Source of the DNA: Candidatus Jettenia caeni
Lineage (GTDB): Bacteria; Planctomycetota; Brocadiia; Brocadiales; Brocadiaceae
Reading direction: 5' to 3'
Assembly (NCBI GenBank): GCA_000296795.1
Contig: BAFH01000004.1
Coordinates: forward strand, 992,001 to 1,056,000
Length of the DNA stretch: 64,000 nucleotides
Position numbers and translations under genes: made by a program. Below are positions 1 to 10,200 of the stretch, in pieces (positions within the stretch are counted from its first letter, which is position 1; every line of letters begins with the position of its first letter). A model generated the notes under the pieces. It searched no databases, was not told the origin of the DNA, and saw nothing but the letters and a program-made list of their open reading frames with translations.

Positions 1-758
1 ATTAAAATAAAGATTGCCAGGGGAGTAAAGATCAGTACATACCAGTGTACACTCAACCACGTGCTTGCAGAAAGCACCGTGGTTGTTATTTTCGGTAATT
101 CCATGTGTAGTGTCTGGTATGACTTTTTAAATTTAGGAATAATAAACAGGTTTAAAAGCGCTATAATCCCAAAGGTCATAATAATAACAATACTGGGATA
201 GATGGCGGCAGAAATGAGTTTCGATCTCCTTTTCAAAACCGTATCAAGATAATTTTCCAACCGTGTCAGCACTTCAATCAGGTTTCCGCTTTTTTCACCA
301 GCATGAATTAAACCAAGGTAGAGTTTATTAAAATATTTCGGATACAGAGCAAGTGTTTCCGCAATGCCCTTCCCTGCTTCAACATTATCGGCCAGATTTT
401 TGACGAACTTTACCAGGCGCTTCTTTTTTGTCTGTGCTTGCAATATCGTAAGGGATTGATACAGGGGAATACCTGCCTGGAGAAATATGCGAAGTTTTCG
501 GGTAAATTCTACAATATCTTTTTTCTTTACACCCTGAAAAAACGAGAGAAGTGAAGAGAGTTCCCATCTCTTAAAATACTTTTCCCCTTTTGCATTGGTG
601 GAATGATGTTCCTGGGTAAGATCTGCAGACAGCAGGGAAACAGGGAGAAAACCACTTCTCTTGAGCTTGTTTACTGCCTCTTCGGCATCCCTCGCCCTGA
701 TACGTTTTACTACAAGCTCACCGTGGGAATTTATAACCTTAACATCAAAAAGTGGCAT
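1..758 (-). CDS. gspF: GspF/PilC-family inner-membrane platform protein (partial, cut by window start)
   Basis: Inner-membrane platform protein of a type II secretion / type IV pilus machine, which couples the GspE/PilB ATPase to pseudopilin assembly. The reading frame starts with ATG at 758 (product begins MPLFDVKVINSHGELVVKR) and stays open to base 1, so the C-terminal part is outside the window. Seen: a GspF-type first cytoplasmic domain with the segment KKKDIVEFTRKL, then LQAGIPLYQSLTIL, GKGIAETLALYPKYFNKLYL and LIHAGEKSGNL, which are characteristic of the family, and a hydrophobic segment near SAAIYPSIVIIMTFGIIALL. Its start overlaps the end of the upstream ATPase gene by 14 bp, implying translational coupling. 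Family assignment is secure; whether the machine secretes or builds a pilus is open. Confidence 0.9.
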   Translation of the reverse strand, partial: MPLFDVKVINSHGELVVKRIRARDAEEAVNKLKRSGFLPVSLLSADLTQEHHSTNAKGEKYFKRWELSSLLSFFQGVKKKDIVEFTRKLRIFLQAGIPLYQSLTILQAQTKKKRLVKFVKNLADNVEAGKGIAETLALYPKYFNKLYLGLIHAGEKSGNLIEVLTRLENYLDTVLKRRSKLISAAIYPSIVIIMTFGIIALLNLFIIPKFKKSYQTLHMELPKITTTVLSASTWLSVHWYVLIFTPLAIFIL

Positions 759-2007
759 AGGTATTCTCCATAACTTCACGATATGTCGTTACACCCTCAA
801 GTACCTTCTTTACCCCATATTCCCTGAGACTCACCATGCCTTTCTCCTTTACCACGTTATAAAGTGATTCCGTAATATCCATAGCACTAATAAGTTTCTT
901 TTCGTCATGCGTAATATTCATCATCTCAAAAAGTCCTACCCTTCCCCGGTAACCGGTATAGTTACAGAGATGACATCCCCTGCCCCGGTAGAAAACCGGT
1001 GAATGTAAGAGTCCGGCCTCAAGCGACAGGATTTCTTCTTCGCTTGGTATATATGATTCCTTACAATTTTTGCAGATCATCCGCACTAACCTTTGAGCCA
1101 CGATAAGATTGACGGTATCAGCCAACAGGTAGGATTCTACTCCCATATCAACAAGTCTTGATATTGTACCCACAGTATTCCTTGTATGAACCGTGCTGAG
1201 AACAAGATGGCCGGTAAGTGACGCCTCAATAGCCATCTTTGCAGTCTCCGTATCCCGGATTTCACCAACAAGGATGATATCCGGGTCCTGCCTCAATATA
1301 CTCCTCAGGGATGATGCAAAGGTTAAGCCTATTTCTGGTTTGATCTCAACCTGCATAATGCTGTTGATCTCGTATTCTATCGGGTCCTCAGTGGTAATAA
1401 TCTTTGTATCTATCTGATTTAATTCATTCATAATGGCATAGAGTGTTGTTGTCTTTCCTGAGCCTGTCGGACCGGTAATAAGGATAACGCCACTTGACTT
1501 TCCCATATTTTCTCGTATCATCTTCAGCCCCCCGTCATCAATGCCCAAACCTGTCAGATCGAGTTTAACAGCAGATTTGTCAAGTATCCTTATAACAATT
1601 CCTTCGCCATAGATCATCGGTATAACAGATACCCTCAATTCAACAACCCGCTGATCCACATTGATGGTAAACCGGCCATCCTGGGGCAGTACCTTCTCAG
1701 TTATATTTAATCTTGCCAGCACCTTAATTCTGCTTATGAGACCAACACCAAGTTGAAAAGATATCGGTTGCGTCTCGCGGAGTAAACCATCAATCCGGAA
1801 TTTAATTACATAACGGCCATAACAGGCTTCCAGGTGAATATCGCTCGATCTGCTCCTGATAGCTTCCAAAAGGATAAAATTCATTCCCCTGATTATTTCA
1901 GGTTGTGTGGCAAGTACCCGCAGATCCTTCTCGGCCAGATTACCCTGAAGCTGCCGTTCAAGGCCGTAAAACACATCCTTGCTAATCTTGAGTGGACTAT
2001 CTTCCAT
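745..2007 (-). CDS. GspE/PilB-type secretion ATPase, short form
   Basis: Hexameric secretion/pilus assembly ATPase of 420 residues. Seen: Walker A GPTGSGKTT, the Asp box TTEDPIEYE, Walker B RSILRQDPDIILVGEIRD, the His box LTGHLVLSTVHTR, and a late CKNC...CHLC tetracysteine zinc module. It lacks the long N-terminal MshEN-like domain of its neighbour and begins almost directly at the N2 PAS-like domain (SSDIHLEACYGRYVIKFRIDG). Its start shares one base with the stop of the longer ATPase gene upstream, and it overlaps gspF downstream, so three genes are translationally coupled. Two tandem ATPases may act as a heteromeric pair or as assembly and retraction motors; with the zinc module and no PilT-specific feature I favour two assembly-type ATPases. 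Confidence 0.9.
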   Translation of the reverse strand: MEDSPLKISKDVFYGLERQLQGNLAEKDLRVLATQPEIIRGMNFILLEAIRSRSSDIHLEACYGRYVIKFRIDGLLRETQPISFQLGVGLISRIKVLARLNITEKVLPQDGRFTINVDQRVVELRVSVIPMIYGEGIVIRILDKSAVKLDLTGLGIDDGGLKMIRENMGKSSGVILITGPTGSGKTTTLYAIMNELNQIDTKIITTEDPIEYEINSIMQVEIKPEIGLTFASSLRSILRQDPDIILVGEIRDTETAKMAIEASLTGHLVLSTVHTRNTVGTISRLVDMGVESYLLADTVNLIVAQRLVRMICKNCKESYIPSEEEILSLEAGLLHSPVFYRGRGCHLCNYTGYRGRVGLFEMMNITHDEKKLISAMDITESLYNVVKEKGMVSLREYGVKKVLEGVTTYREVMENTYATF

Positions 2008-3644
2008 CAGGTAACCCTCAATACCTCGTATATCGATGTTATCCCCTTCATGGCCTTCCTGATCCCATCTACTCTTATAGCCCGCATACCCTGTTCTAAT
2101 GCCGCCTTCCTGATCACCATCGATGATGCCCCTTTTTTTGTTAACTCCTTTATCTCTTCGTTCAGGGTCATAATCTCAAAGAGAGCGGTTCTTCCCTTAT
2201 AACCACTAAAATTACATTCCTTGCATCCCGCCGGACTGAACCACATCGCGTCCTTTTCAACATACCAGCTTCCATCAAACTCCTCTTCTCCTTCCTTTCT
2301 CATCCAGGATAAAACCTCATCCTCTGCAGGCTTGAAAGGAATTCTGCATTTTTTACACAACGTCCTTACTAACCGTTGATAGATAACTGCCTGTACTGAA
2401 GCATTAATCATAAATGGAGGAAGCCCTATATTGATTAACCGGGTAATAACCGATGGGGCGTCATTGGTATGAAGGGTACTCATAACCTTATGACCGGTCA
2501 GCGAAGAGCGCATGGCAATCTCAACCGATTCCAGATCACGCATCTCTCCTACCATAATAACGTTCGGATCGTGCCGTAAAATATGTTTCAGGATTCTGCT
2601 GAACCCACGGCCATGTTCAGCACTTACCTGGATTTGATTCACTCCGTCAAGGGTATATTCCACAGGATCTTCAATAGTAATAATTTTTATCTCAGGGCTC
2701 ATCAGTTCATTCAGCATGGCATACAGCGTTGTTGTTTTCCCGCTCCCTGTTGGCCCTGAAATAATCATCATCCCATCGGGTATAGCAACAATTGAGCTTA
2801 GCTGGTTGTAATCTTCTTCAAGCAGCCCCAAGGTTCTCAGCCCCTTGCGCACATTCGATTTATCCAGTATCCGTAATACAATACCCTCGCCATGAATAAC
2901 AGGTAAGGTTGAGACCCTTATACTGACATCTATCCCGGACTGCTGTATTTTAGCCCTGCCGTCTTGTGGCAATCTCTTTTCCGCAAGGTCGAGCCCTGCC
3001 ATTACCTTGATACGAGAGATAATCGTAGGCTGTAATCTTTTCTCAAAGGAATTGACCTCATAACAAAAATCATCAACCCGGTAACGAACCCTGAGCCGTG
3101 TCTCCAGTGGCTCAATATGTATATCACTGGCATTCATAGAAATGGCATCTGATATGATGGTATTCACCAATTCAACAATGGTATCGTCATCATAGGACAG
3201 AACGGGTTCCGCGGAACGGCGCACTGTTTGTTGTAACCCTGCAGACACAAGGTCCATGCTGTTTGAATAATATCTCTGAATCAATCCTTCTATATGATCC
3301 TTCTCTGCCATAACGAATTTTACTTTTTGACCTATGAAGAATCGTATGTCATCAAGAACGGTCGAATTTGGCGGATTTGATAAAGCAATAGTTACCATCC
3401 CATCCTCGTTATTAACAGGTACAAGCAAATGCCTTCTTACCATATCTTCCGGAACAGACCGAAGTATTTCCGGGGTTAAGTCTACATTGGTTAATTCAAT
3501 GGATGGTAACCCTGTTGGTGAATCGGGTATCTTTGCTGTTTCATCTTGAACGGTATAGCCAAGATTGATAAAGATATCTTCTCCACCCAATGTCTTGCTG
3601 CTCCTTATGAATTGCACTGCATCATCAACTTCTTCTTGCCGCAT
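2007..3644 (-). CDS. gspE: GspE/PilB-type secretion ATPase with N-terminal MshEN-like domain
   Basis: Full-length (545 aa) type II secretion / pilus extension ATPase. Seen: an N-terminal MshEN-like domain of about 130 residues (LPSIELTNVDLTPEILRSVP, then RRHLLVPVNNEDG), a family known to bind c-di-GMP; the N2 domain at ASDIHIEPLETRLRVRYRVD; Walker A GPTGSGKTT near residue 300; Asp box IEDPVEYT; Walker B LRHDPNVIMVGEMRD; His box LTGHKVMSTLHTND; and a CKKC...CKEC zinc module. It starts the ATPase-ATPase-GspF block, 60 bp after the GspJ-like gene. c-di-GMP control is an inference from the domain and would fit the PilZ-like gene at 20 kb. Confidence 0.92.
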   Translation of the reverse strand: MRQEEVDDAVQFIRSSKTLGGEDIFINLGYTVQDETAKIPDSPTGLPSIELTNVDLTPEILRSVPEDMVRRHLLVPVNNEDGMVTIALSNPPNSTVLDDIRFFIGQKVKFVMAEKDHIEGLIQRYYSNSMDLVSAGLQQTVRRSAEPVLSYDDDTIVELVNTIISDAISMNASDIHIEPLETRLRVRYRVDDFCYEVNSFEKRLQPTIISRIKVMAGLDLAEKRLPQDGRAKIQQSGIDVSIRVSTLPVIHGEGIVLRILDKSNVRKGLRTLGLLEEDYNQLSSIVAIPDGMMIISGPTGSGKTTTLYAMLNELMSPEIKIITIEDPVEYTLDGVNQIQVSAEHGRGFSRILKHILRHDPNVIMVGEMRDLESVEIAMRSSLTGHKVMSTLHTNDAPSVITRLINIGLPPFMINASVQAVIYQRLVRTLCKKCRIPFKPAEDEVLSWMRKEGEEEFDGSWYVEKDAMWFSPAGCKECNFSGYKGRTALFEIMTLNEEIKELTKKGASSMVIRKAALEQGMRAIRVDGIRKAMKGITSIYEVLRVT

Positions 3645-3704
3645 ACTCCTTTAATCTCCTATAATTCGTCTTTTTTTCATGAGAGGCAGGTTTGAGACCT
3701 GTCT

Positions 3705-5366
3705 CTACTCATACAACTCAATCGTACTACCCAGCGATATATAAGACGGCTCACCACGATTCTTAGATAACTGGTCAGCCCGCCATCTCAGATCGATCTT
3801 AATTCCTGGAGGAAGATAAGCAGCCCGAAAACATACCGTATTTGTACCGAATACGGGTTCCTGATCCTTTAAATCAAGAAGCAACTTCCCTCCACGTTTG
3901 TCTGTGATAGTATAGAAACCGGGTTGTATCGCAAAATTGGTTGCACCCGTATTCCATTGCTGCAGAAAAACCTGGTCTCCCGTCTTGAGATTTATAAAAC
4001 CATCTTTTACCTGGGAACATGAGAGTAACCCGTCCGCATCAAATCTTCCTGCAGGGAGAAATTGAATAGCAGCGCTTGGCACAGGTGGGGATGCGATTCC
4101 ACCAAAAAGCACTTTTTTCTGCACGGTATCTACACCAAAAATAGGGTAAACAGTAAACAGAATCCCTTTTCCCCAGAGAAATATAGAATCCCCTATTGAT
4201 ATACTACTGGATGTTTGTGCGCCCTCATCGACAAAGAGATCTGTCGACATACCACCAAAAGAGAATAAGGCTGGTGTTTCAGTACCAAACCTTCCGACCA
4301 GGCCAATATCGGGAGGGTATGAAAACCTTTTGATGGTAGATTTTGGTTCTCTATACTGCTTTGTGTGCCTGTCATAGTAGAAAATATTAAATGCGGTTAT
4401 CGAAGTAGATAAAATCTCTACCCTTGTTACCGGTGTTTTCTCTATTTGCCCATCTCCCTCAGTCCCATTAGGATTCGTAAACACATCATCCCCATTCGGA
4501 TCCGGATTCGTTATGGGATCGTATCCCGGCTCCTGGCTGTTGGGAATAAGATCAACACCAAAATCTTCATCTTCCATGGTCGTTATGATCCTTTGCAGTT
4601 CGAAGGTATAAGCCTTATTGATAAACCCGTCCCCGCCCTGGTCCACTTCGGATAGCAGGGGACCTGATCCATCGGGGTCCCGGTCAAAAAAACCATTTCC
4701 TTCTGTACCCGTACCAGAAAAGATTGGATCAAAATTATCATATGCAGGATCAGGATTTGCAACCGGATGGAATCCCGGCTCATCTTCATCAGCCTTTCCA
4801 TCAACACCGATATCTTCTTCAGTGCCAGATATCTTCTTTTTGAATAATCGGTAACATATATTTGCAGGCACCCACGTATCACCCTTCATAACACTCCCCC
4901 GGAAATAGATAACATCCGTATTCCCACTATTCGTTATGCCAAAGACATAATCATAGGTTATCCCATAGGGAAGATTTTCATAATTGAGGAGGGATTCCTG
5001 AAAAGTGGTAGAATTATCGTCCTGCGGTGGGTAAAAATCTTCTCTGAGAGAAAACGTACACGGATCATCTGACGGTAGTATTACATCTTCTTTCCCTTCT
5101 CTGCTGTTAAAATAATCGTCATCATTCAGATCATTAAAATATTCCATATCTGTTACAGCCCTGATGGTTGAAAGGTCAGAACGTATCATATCCATAATGC
5201 GGCTGGCTTCTTTATAAACAGACGACCGCTCCTGCAAGAGAATCGTATGACTCATTCCTATCCTGAGAAAGAGAAGCAATCCCATAGTAATAATCGCCAT
5301 TATGGCAATGGTTATCACTGTTTCTATTAAGGTAATACCATATACATTTTTCATGTATTCATTCAA
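3705..5366 (-). CDS. GspJ/PilW-like minor pseudopilin with calcium-type repeats
   Basis: Predicted minor pseudopilin of 553 residues, long for GspJ (usually about 200). Seen: an N-terminal class III prepilin signal, with GITLIETVITIAIMAIITMG giving a Gly-1 cleavage point and Glu+5, followed by a single hydrophobic helix. The middle contains two copies of an Asp/Gly/Asn-rich module (EPGFHPVANPDPAYDNFDP... and EPGYDPITNPDPNGDD..., each running into GTEGxG) that recurs in the next two genes. Such D-x-D-x-DG loops usually bind Ca2+. Its start overlaps the upstream GspI-like stop by four bases (ATGA). The order I-J just before the ATPases fits a pseudopilin tip complex with the giant GspK-like protein. 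Confidence 0.8.
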   Translation of the reverse strand: MNEYMKNVYGITLIETVITIAIMAIITMGLLLFLRIGMSHTILLQERSSVYKEASRIMDMIRSDLSTIRAVTDMEYFNDLNDDDYFNSREGKEDVILPSDDPCTFSLREDFYPPQDDNSTTFQESLLNYENLPYGITYDYVFGITNSGNTDVIYFRGSVMKGDTWVPANICYRLFKKKISGTEEDIGVDGKADEDEPGFHPVANPDPAYDNFDPIFSGTGTEGNGFFDRDPDGSGPLLSEVDQGGDGFINKAYTFELQRIITTMEDEDFGVDLIPNSQEPGYDPITNPDPNGDDVFTNPNGTEGDGQIEKTPVTRVEILSTSITAFNIFYYDRHTKQYREPKSTIKRFSYPPDIGLVGRFGTETPALFSFGGMSTDLFVDEGAQTSSSISIGDSIFLWGKGILFTVYPIFGVDTVQKKVLFGGIASPPVPSAAIQFLPAGRFDADGLLSCSQVKDGFINLKTGDQVFLQQWNTGATNFAIQPGFYTITDKRGGKLLLDLKDQEPVFGTNTVCFRAAYLPPGIKIDLRWRADQLSKNRGEPSYISLGSTIELYE

Positions 5367-6652
5367 AATGGAATTTGAAACCGTTCTACAAAATCCGGCT
5401 TAACCAGGCCATCATCAACAACATCATCATTATCATCATCGGCGCCGTTCAGAACAATCTCAGGGAGTGCAGCGCCACTGGTAAGGCCCCTGTCAATCTT
5501 GTTATTCATGTCGGTAATCACTTTATCATTTGTCACGCCATCACGATCATCATCCTCTGTATTCCCGGTATTTACCTCAGGCAGTGATGCCGCATCCAGG
5601 AGATCCTGGCGGGCAGACTGGAGCGCTGGCCTGACTTTAAAGAAATCCTTATAGATAGCAATTTCAAAGGTAAAGACGTTACTGTCGGAATTATCGTCCG
5701 GGTTGATTACCCTTTGATGAAATATCCGGATGGTATACCCATAGTTTGTAATACGTAAAGAGGGGTTTTGAAGATAGGTTTTTATTACCAGGGGTAAACC
5801 ATCTTGCCCTACTTTCCTGTCCGGAACATTAAGATATCCATTTTTATTAAAATCCGTCTCTCCATCAAACCTTCCATCCCCATCCTCATCAACAAATGTC
5901 TCACCAAAATCCCTTATACCATTCCCGTTCGTATCTGAGAATGGTTCTTTGACATCGAATCGTCCATTCCGCTCCGTCCCGTTTGGATTTCTCACCGGAT
6001 CGAAATTATCCCCTGAAGGGTCAGGATTATGCACAGGAACATAACCTGGTTCCCGTTCATCACGTAAACCATCAATACCCACGTCTTCAAAGGTATCAAA
6101 GAGGCCATTTCTGTTGACATCCTCATCACTATCCATTGTCCCGTTAAGGTTAAAATCTTCCTCTAAAGGCGGACCAATAAAATCATGAAAAACCGGATTA
6201 TTATTTTCATCGGTTACATATTTGATTTCAAGTAATCCGGTATTTAGCCGATACAGAAGCATAACTTCACCCTTGTAAAGAAGTCCGGCGGGATAGAGAC
6301 CCCTGGCAATACCATTGGGCTTCCCTTCACTTCTCAATATATCATCCCTATCCCCGGGAAAGTTTATCACTTTACCTATTGGTGGAAGATTAGCCGATAC
6401 AGCGACTCCCTCATGAATAAAAAAAAAGGAATTATCCTGTACAGAGAAGTTCTCTCTTGCCCCTGTGATGACAGTGCTTTTAATTGATTGGGCTACCAGG
6501 GAGATTTCAATCCCTGCTGTTTCCTTCTCCATAACCTTAATATCCAATGGATATAAAGTCGCTATGCTACCGGCAATAACAGCAAGAATGGCAATTCCGA
6601 TAATAGCCTCGAGGAGTGAAAAACCATGTATATCATATTTATTCATATTCAT
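5363..6652 (-). CDS. GspI/PilV-like minor pseudopilin with calcium-type repeats
   Basis: Predicted minor pseudopilin of 429 residues. Seen: prepilin peptidase motif HGFSLLEAIIGIAILAVIAG (Gly-1, Phe+1, Glu+5) and one N-terminal transmembrane helix. The centre carries D-x-D/N-x-DG loops (DTNGNGIRD, DEDGDGRFDGETDFNKNGY) and one copy of the EPGYVPVHNPDP...GTERNG module shared with its neighbours. The C-terminus has more acidic loops (DDDRDGVTND, ADDDNDDVVDDG). It overlaps the GspJ-like gene by 4 bp. Likely assembles with the GspJ- and GspK-like proteins at the tip of the pseudopilus. The I-type assignment rests on gene order and the short N-terminus rather than on fold-specific residues. Confidence 0.75.
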   Translation of the reverse strand: MNMNKYDIHGFSLLEAIIGIAILAVIAGSIATLYPLDIKVMEKETAGIEISLVAQSIKSTVITGARENFSVQDNSFFFIHEGVAVSANLPPIGKVINFPGDRDDILRSEGKPNGIARGLYPAGLLYKGEVMLLYRLNTGLLEIKYVTDENNNPVFHDFIGPPLEEDFNLNGTMDSDEDVNRNGLFDTFEDVGIDGLRDEREPGYVPVHNPDPSGDNFDPVRNPNGTERNGRFDVKEPFSDTNGNGIRDFGETFVDEDGDGRFDGETDFNKNGYLNVPDRKVGQDGLPLVIKTYLQNPSLRITNYGYTIRIFHQRVINPDDNSDSNVFTFEIAIYKDFFKVRPALQSARQDLLDAASLPEVNTGNTEDDDRDGVTNDKVITDMNNKIDRGLTSGAALPEIVLNGADDDNDDVVDDGLVKPDFVERFQIPF

Positions 6653-6757
6653 CAGTTAATAAGGGTTTTAAGTTAGGTTGGGTTTTAGAAGACAAAACCC
6701 AACGATTTTTCTTTTTTACCCATCCCTCTGCTCTTCTGATTTACCCACCTCTAAATC

Positions 6758-7105
6758 CCATATGCATCAAGCTAAACACTACCTGACTTGTTCCCAAACT
6801 CTGTTTGGGAACATGCGTATCCGAGAAACTCTGTTTCCCGGATCAAGAAGTAACTGATCATATGATCTCTCAGAACTATGGACTCTCGAAACAGAGTTTC
6901 CAGGCAATTGTGTTCCCAAACAGAGTTTGGGAACAAGCTACTACAAGCTACTACAACCATTATAGGTCCGAAGGGCTGGAAGTCTCTAGCCAGAGCTGAA
7001 GGCCATGGAGATAAGGAATAATACCATAACAGCCCCAAAGGGGTGAAAGATATCATGAGCAATAATGTATCCTGGATACAAAAATCCTTAGCTTGATGCA
7101 TATGC
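6758..7105. mobile_element. MITE-1 copy A (348 bp, 9-bp target duplication, diverged)
   Basis: Bounded by terminal inverted repeats CCATATGCATCAAGCTAA at 6758-6775 and its inverse at 7088-7105 (last base differs). Flanking 9-mers CTCTAAATC (6749-6757) and CCCTCAATT (7106-7114) match at 6 of 9 positions, an aged duplication. The interior has hairpins built on GTTCCCAAACTCTGTTTGGG (about 6790) and its partner near 6912, and no credible ORF. It separates the GspI-like gene from the giant GspK-like gene, so it may interrupt cotranscription. The same termini occur at 19801, 22748 and 53495 with different interiors. Confidence 0.75.
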
Positions 7106-7237
7106 CCCTCAATTCCCTCCCAAGAGGGAACTTTTGATTCCCCTGCAGAGACGCAAAATCTTGCGTCTCTACAAGAGGTTCCCTTTTAAAAACCACGAAG
7201 GAAATAATCCGGTGGATTCGTTATATCTTAATCCACC

Positions 7238-10200
7238 CTACTCAATTACAGAAAGAATCTCCGGCATCTTTTTTATAACCGTTACCGTTATATCATCTAG
7301 TACCGGCGATTCCGTCTGTGTCCCTACGGCAAAGAGATTTGCCCGGTATTCCAAAACAGCATCTTCTGGTACGGGAAGGTCTATCCTGATACCTGTACTT
7401 GCCCCATCCCCTCCAAACCAACGCCACAGGACCTTCCCGTCCAGGGCCTTTAAAGTTAATTCAAGGGATACATCGGTTTTCTCCGGCAAATATTCTGTCC
7501 ATGCAATTGTGCCAATCCGGCTTCCCACAGGCACTATTTTGGTGAAATTACGAACGATATAACCACTATCATCGAGACGGCCATCGTTATTACTGTCTCT
7601 AATACCAGGAGATACTCCCTGATTATGGTTTTGGTCCATATCCAGATTAAGATAAAGCTCTCCTGAATCCCATCTCCTATTCCGGTTATAATCGATGTAC
7701 AGTTCACCATTTTCATACGCATTTGCAAGGGCGCTTGTCCCTGCATCGATAAACCGTTCGCCATAGAATGAATAAAACTCTCCACTGCTGTCATAAAACG
7801 TTAAACCCCCCATATCAAACGCCTCTCCTATATCATATACCCCATTGCCGTTCTTATCGCCAAACCTACGGCCTGAAGTATCTCTTCTAAAATTGAGGTT
7901 ATAGTCCTGATACGGCTCGCCTTTCTCAAAAACTGAGGTTCCAAAAGAAGAAGCAAATCTTTTTGGATTACCGGTAACACTCGATGTTCCGTTATAGACA
8001 ACCAGGTCATCAATGGTTGCCATAAAGGAAGCCCTATCCGTTACTGACTCAAATATCTTTGTACCAATATGAAAAATCGATGTTGAAGTACCGGAATTCA
8101 GGTCACTCAGTCTTGCAGATACCGTTCCCAGGATGAAGGAAGTATCGGTGCCCAGATCCACAGGATTGCCCGGATCCACAAGATTGCCATTGATAAATAG
8201 GTTTTGTTCTACATCCTCCCTATTGTCCGATCCATCCGTCTCTATCCACCAACTGTATGCAATATTTTTCCACACACCTGGCTTTAAAGAAAATGTAGTA
8301 GTTCCTGCGGTATTATAGGTAGCCGAACCGGGATATATTGACTCATTCGTAAACGGGACATCATTCACAAATAGCCCCGTTACGGTTATGGTACCCGGAA
8401 AAGAAAATCTCTCCAGTTCAAGCCTTGCATTATCTATGAGCCCGTCATTATTAGTATCCCCGAAATCCTTAAGAGAGAGTTTGGAAAAAACTGTGTACGT
8501 ACCTGCCAGGCTGTCAAAAGTAAAAGGTGGGCTATCTTTTATCGCAGTGGATGTACCCATAATCATGCTCAACTGTTCCTCACGAGTAGGTACACCATTA
8601 TTTTTTGTGACAAAAATTTCATTTTCCATGGAAACTTCATAAAATAATCTTGAGAGGATTATCTCATCAGGTTTATTATTGGTATTTATACCGATGCCAA
8701 TGATGTCATCTCCATATCCATCCCCGTCATCATCGATACCGTCTTCTGCATTTGTTTCAGGATTTGATGCAGGGTTAGCACCTGTATCATCAATAAAACC
8801 ATCCCCGTCATTGTCTCTGTTATCAATTACAGTTTCGGGTATCGCCCATGGATTAGTTATCTGAGGAAATTTTATCCAGAACTCCATAGCTCCACACCTG
8901 ATACCCCGTCCATCCAGGTTAGCGGTAATTGTTCCTTTACCCAATAAGGTATTCAGGTCATATGCAACAACACCTCCGCTCACACTTCCTGAGTCCGACA
9001 ATGTCTGGGTAATAACACCATCAGGCGCAAGCCTGACTGTTATTGTCCCGGCATCCGGTACAAATAAGCTGTCACCCGTATTAACCGCTTGCGTTACTCC
9101 ATTGACAATGAGGAGTGGCGTACCTGTTCCAACAAGCATCGGCGTCCCGGTTCCAAACTGGTTCGCAGTATCGGTGCCCATAAGGTGATAATCGCCTTGA
9201 AAGTTTGAGGAATAAAGCATTTGAGTGACAGTACCAAGTGGAACGGCATGGTGACTGAGCTGTATCAATCCATCTGCCCATGTTTGTTTCGTCGTTGCTG
9301 GGGTATCAACACGATACTCAAACATCCTTAACTCAGGGGTGCTGGTACCTGCAATATATACCCTGTTCCTTCTCGAATCAATCCCAATAGCCACAGCATT
9401 ATTGGTCTCCATCCCTATTTCCGATGCTGGCAAAATCTGTAACCTTTCATTTCTTGCATGTACTGCAGTAACCGTACCAACGGTACCTTCACTTAGAACA
9501 AAAATCAGGTCATCCTCCTCATCCATAACCATCTGTTTTGTATTTGTGGTAACGCTGCCAAGCGGTAAGCTATCTAATTCATAAAATGCGGTAGGCGTCC
9601 CTGTAGTAGTGAGCTTAAGGAGTTCATCGCTAGTGCTTGCCCCGAGAATATAAAGAAGGCCGTCGTTGGTATCAACAGTCATTGCAGTCACCTCAAAAGG
9701 AAAAGGTAACGGTATCCGTGTTATTTCCTCAAGGAGATGTGAATCAACATCATCTTGATAATTGACTACCGTATCTGTACCTGCGATGAAAAATTGTTCC
9801 AGTTTGTTATCAAAGACAATATCTACAGGGGGGCTGGAGAACCCTGTACTGATACTCAATGGTGTTTTTGAAAGGCTGGATGGATGCTTTGGCTGCGTCG
9901 GTTTTGGTCTCACGGCATCATCGATCTCTCCATCGACGTCACTATCATCATTATCAATCAAGGTCTCTGGCCTTCCTCTTGTAGATGTCCCGATATCATC
10001 AGGAGTACCATCGTTATCATCATCAATACCATTGTTACTTTCATCTGTCAAAGAAGATAAATCATCTACTTCTGGAATTGCACTTACGTCTGCCGGTGGA
10101 TAACGCCATTCGAGTACATTTGTCGAATTTGATGTTATAGCAGCTATTACCTTGTGCCCTGCGTCAAGTGTAATCTTTTTTGGTATCACACCCGAAACCC

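Noticed and set aside
4446-4882. Several 60-100 residue ORFs on both strands within 3.7-12.8 kb
   Set aside because: They are shadows of the Asp/Gly-rich pseudopilin genes, caused by biased codon patterns.
6772-7101. A 109-residue ORF spanning MITE-1 copy A
   Set aside because: It covers the hairpin interior from end to end with no domain or RBS; likely chance.
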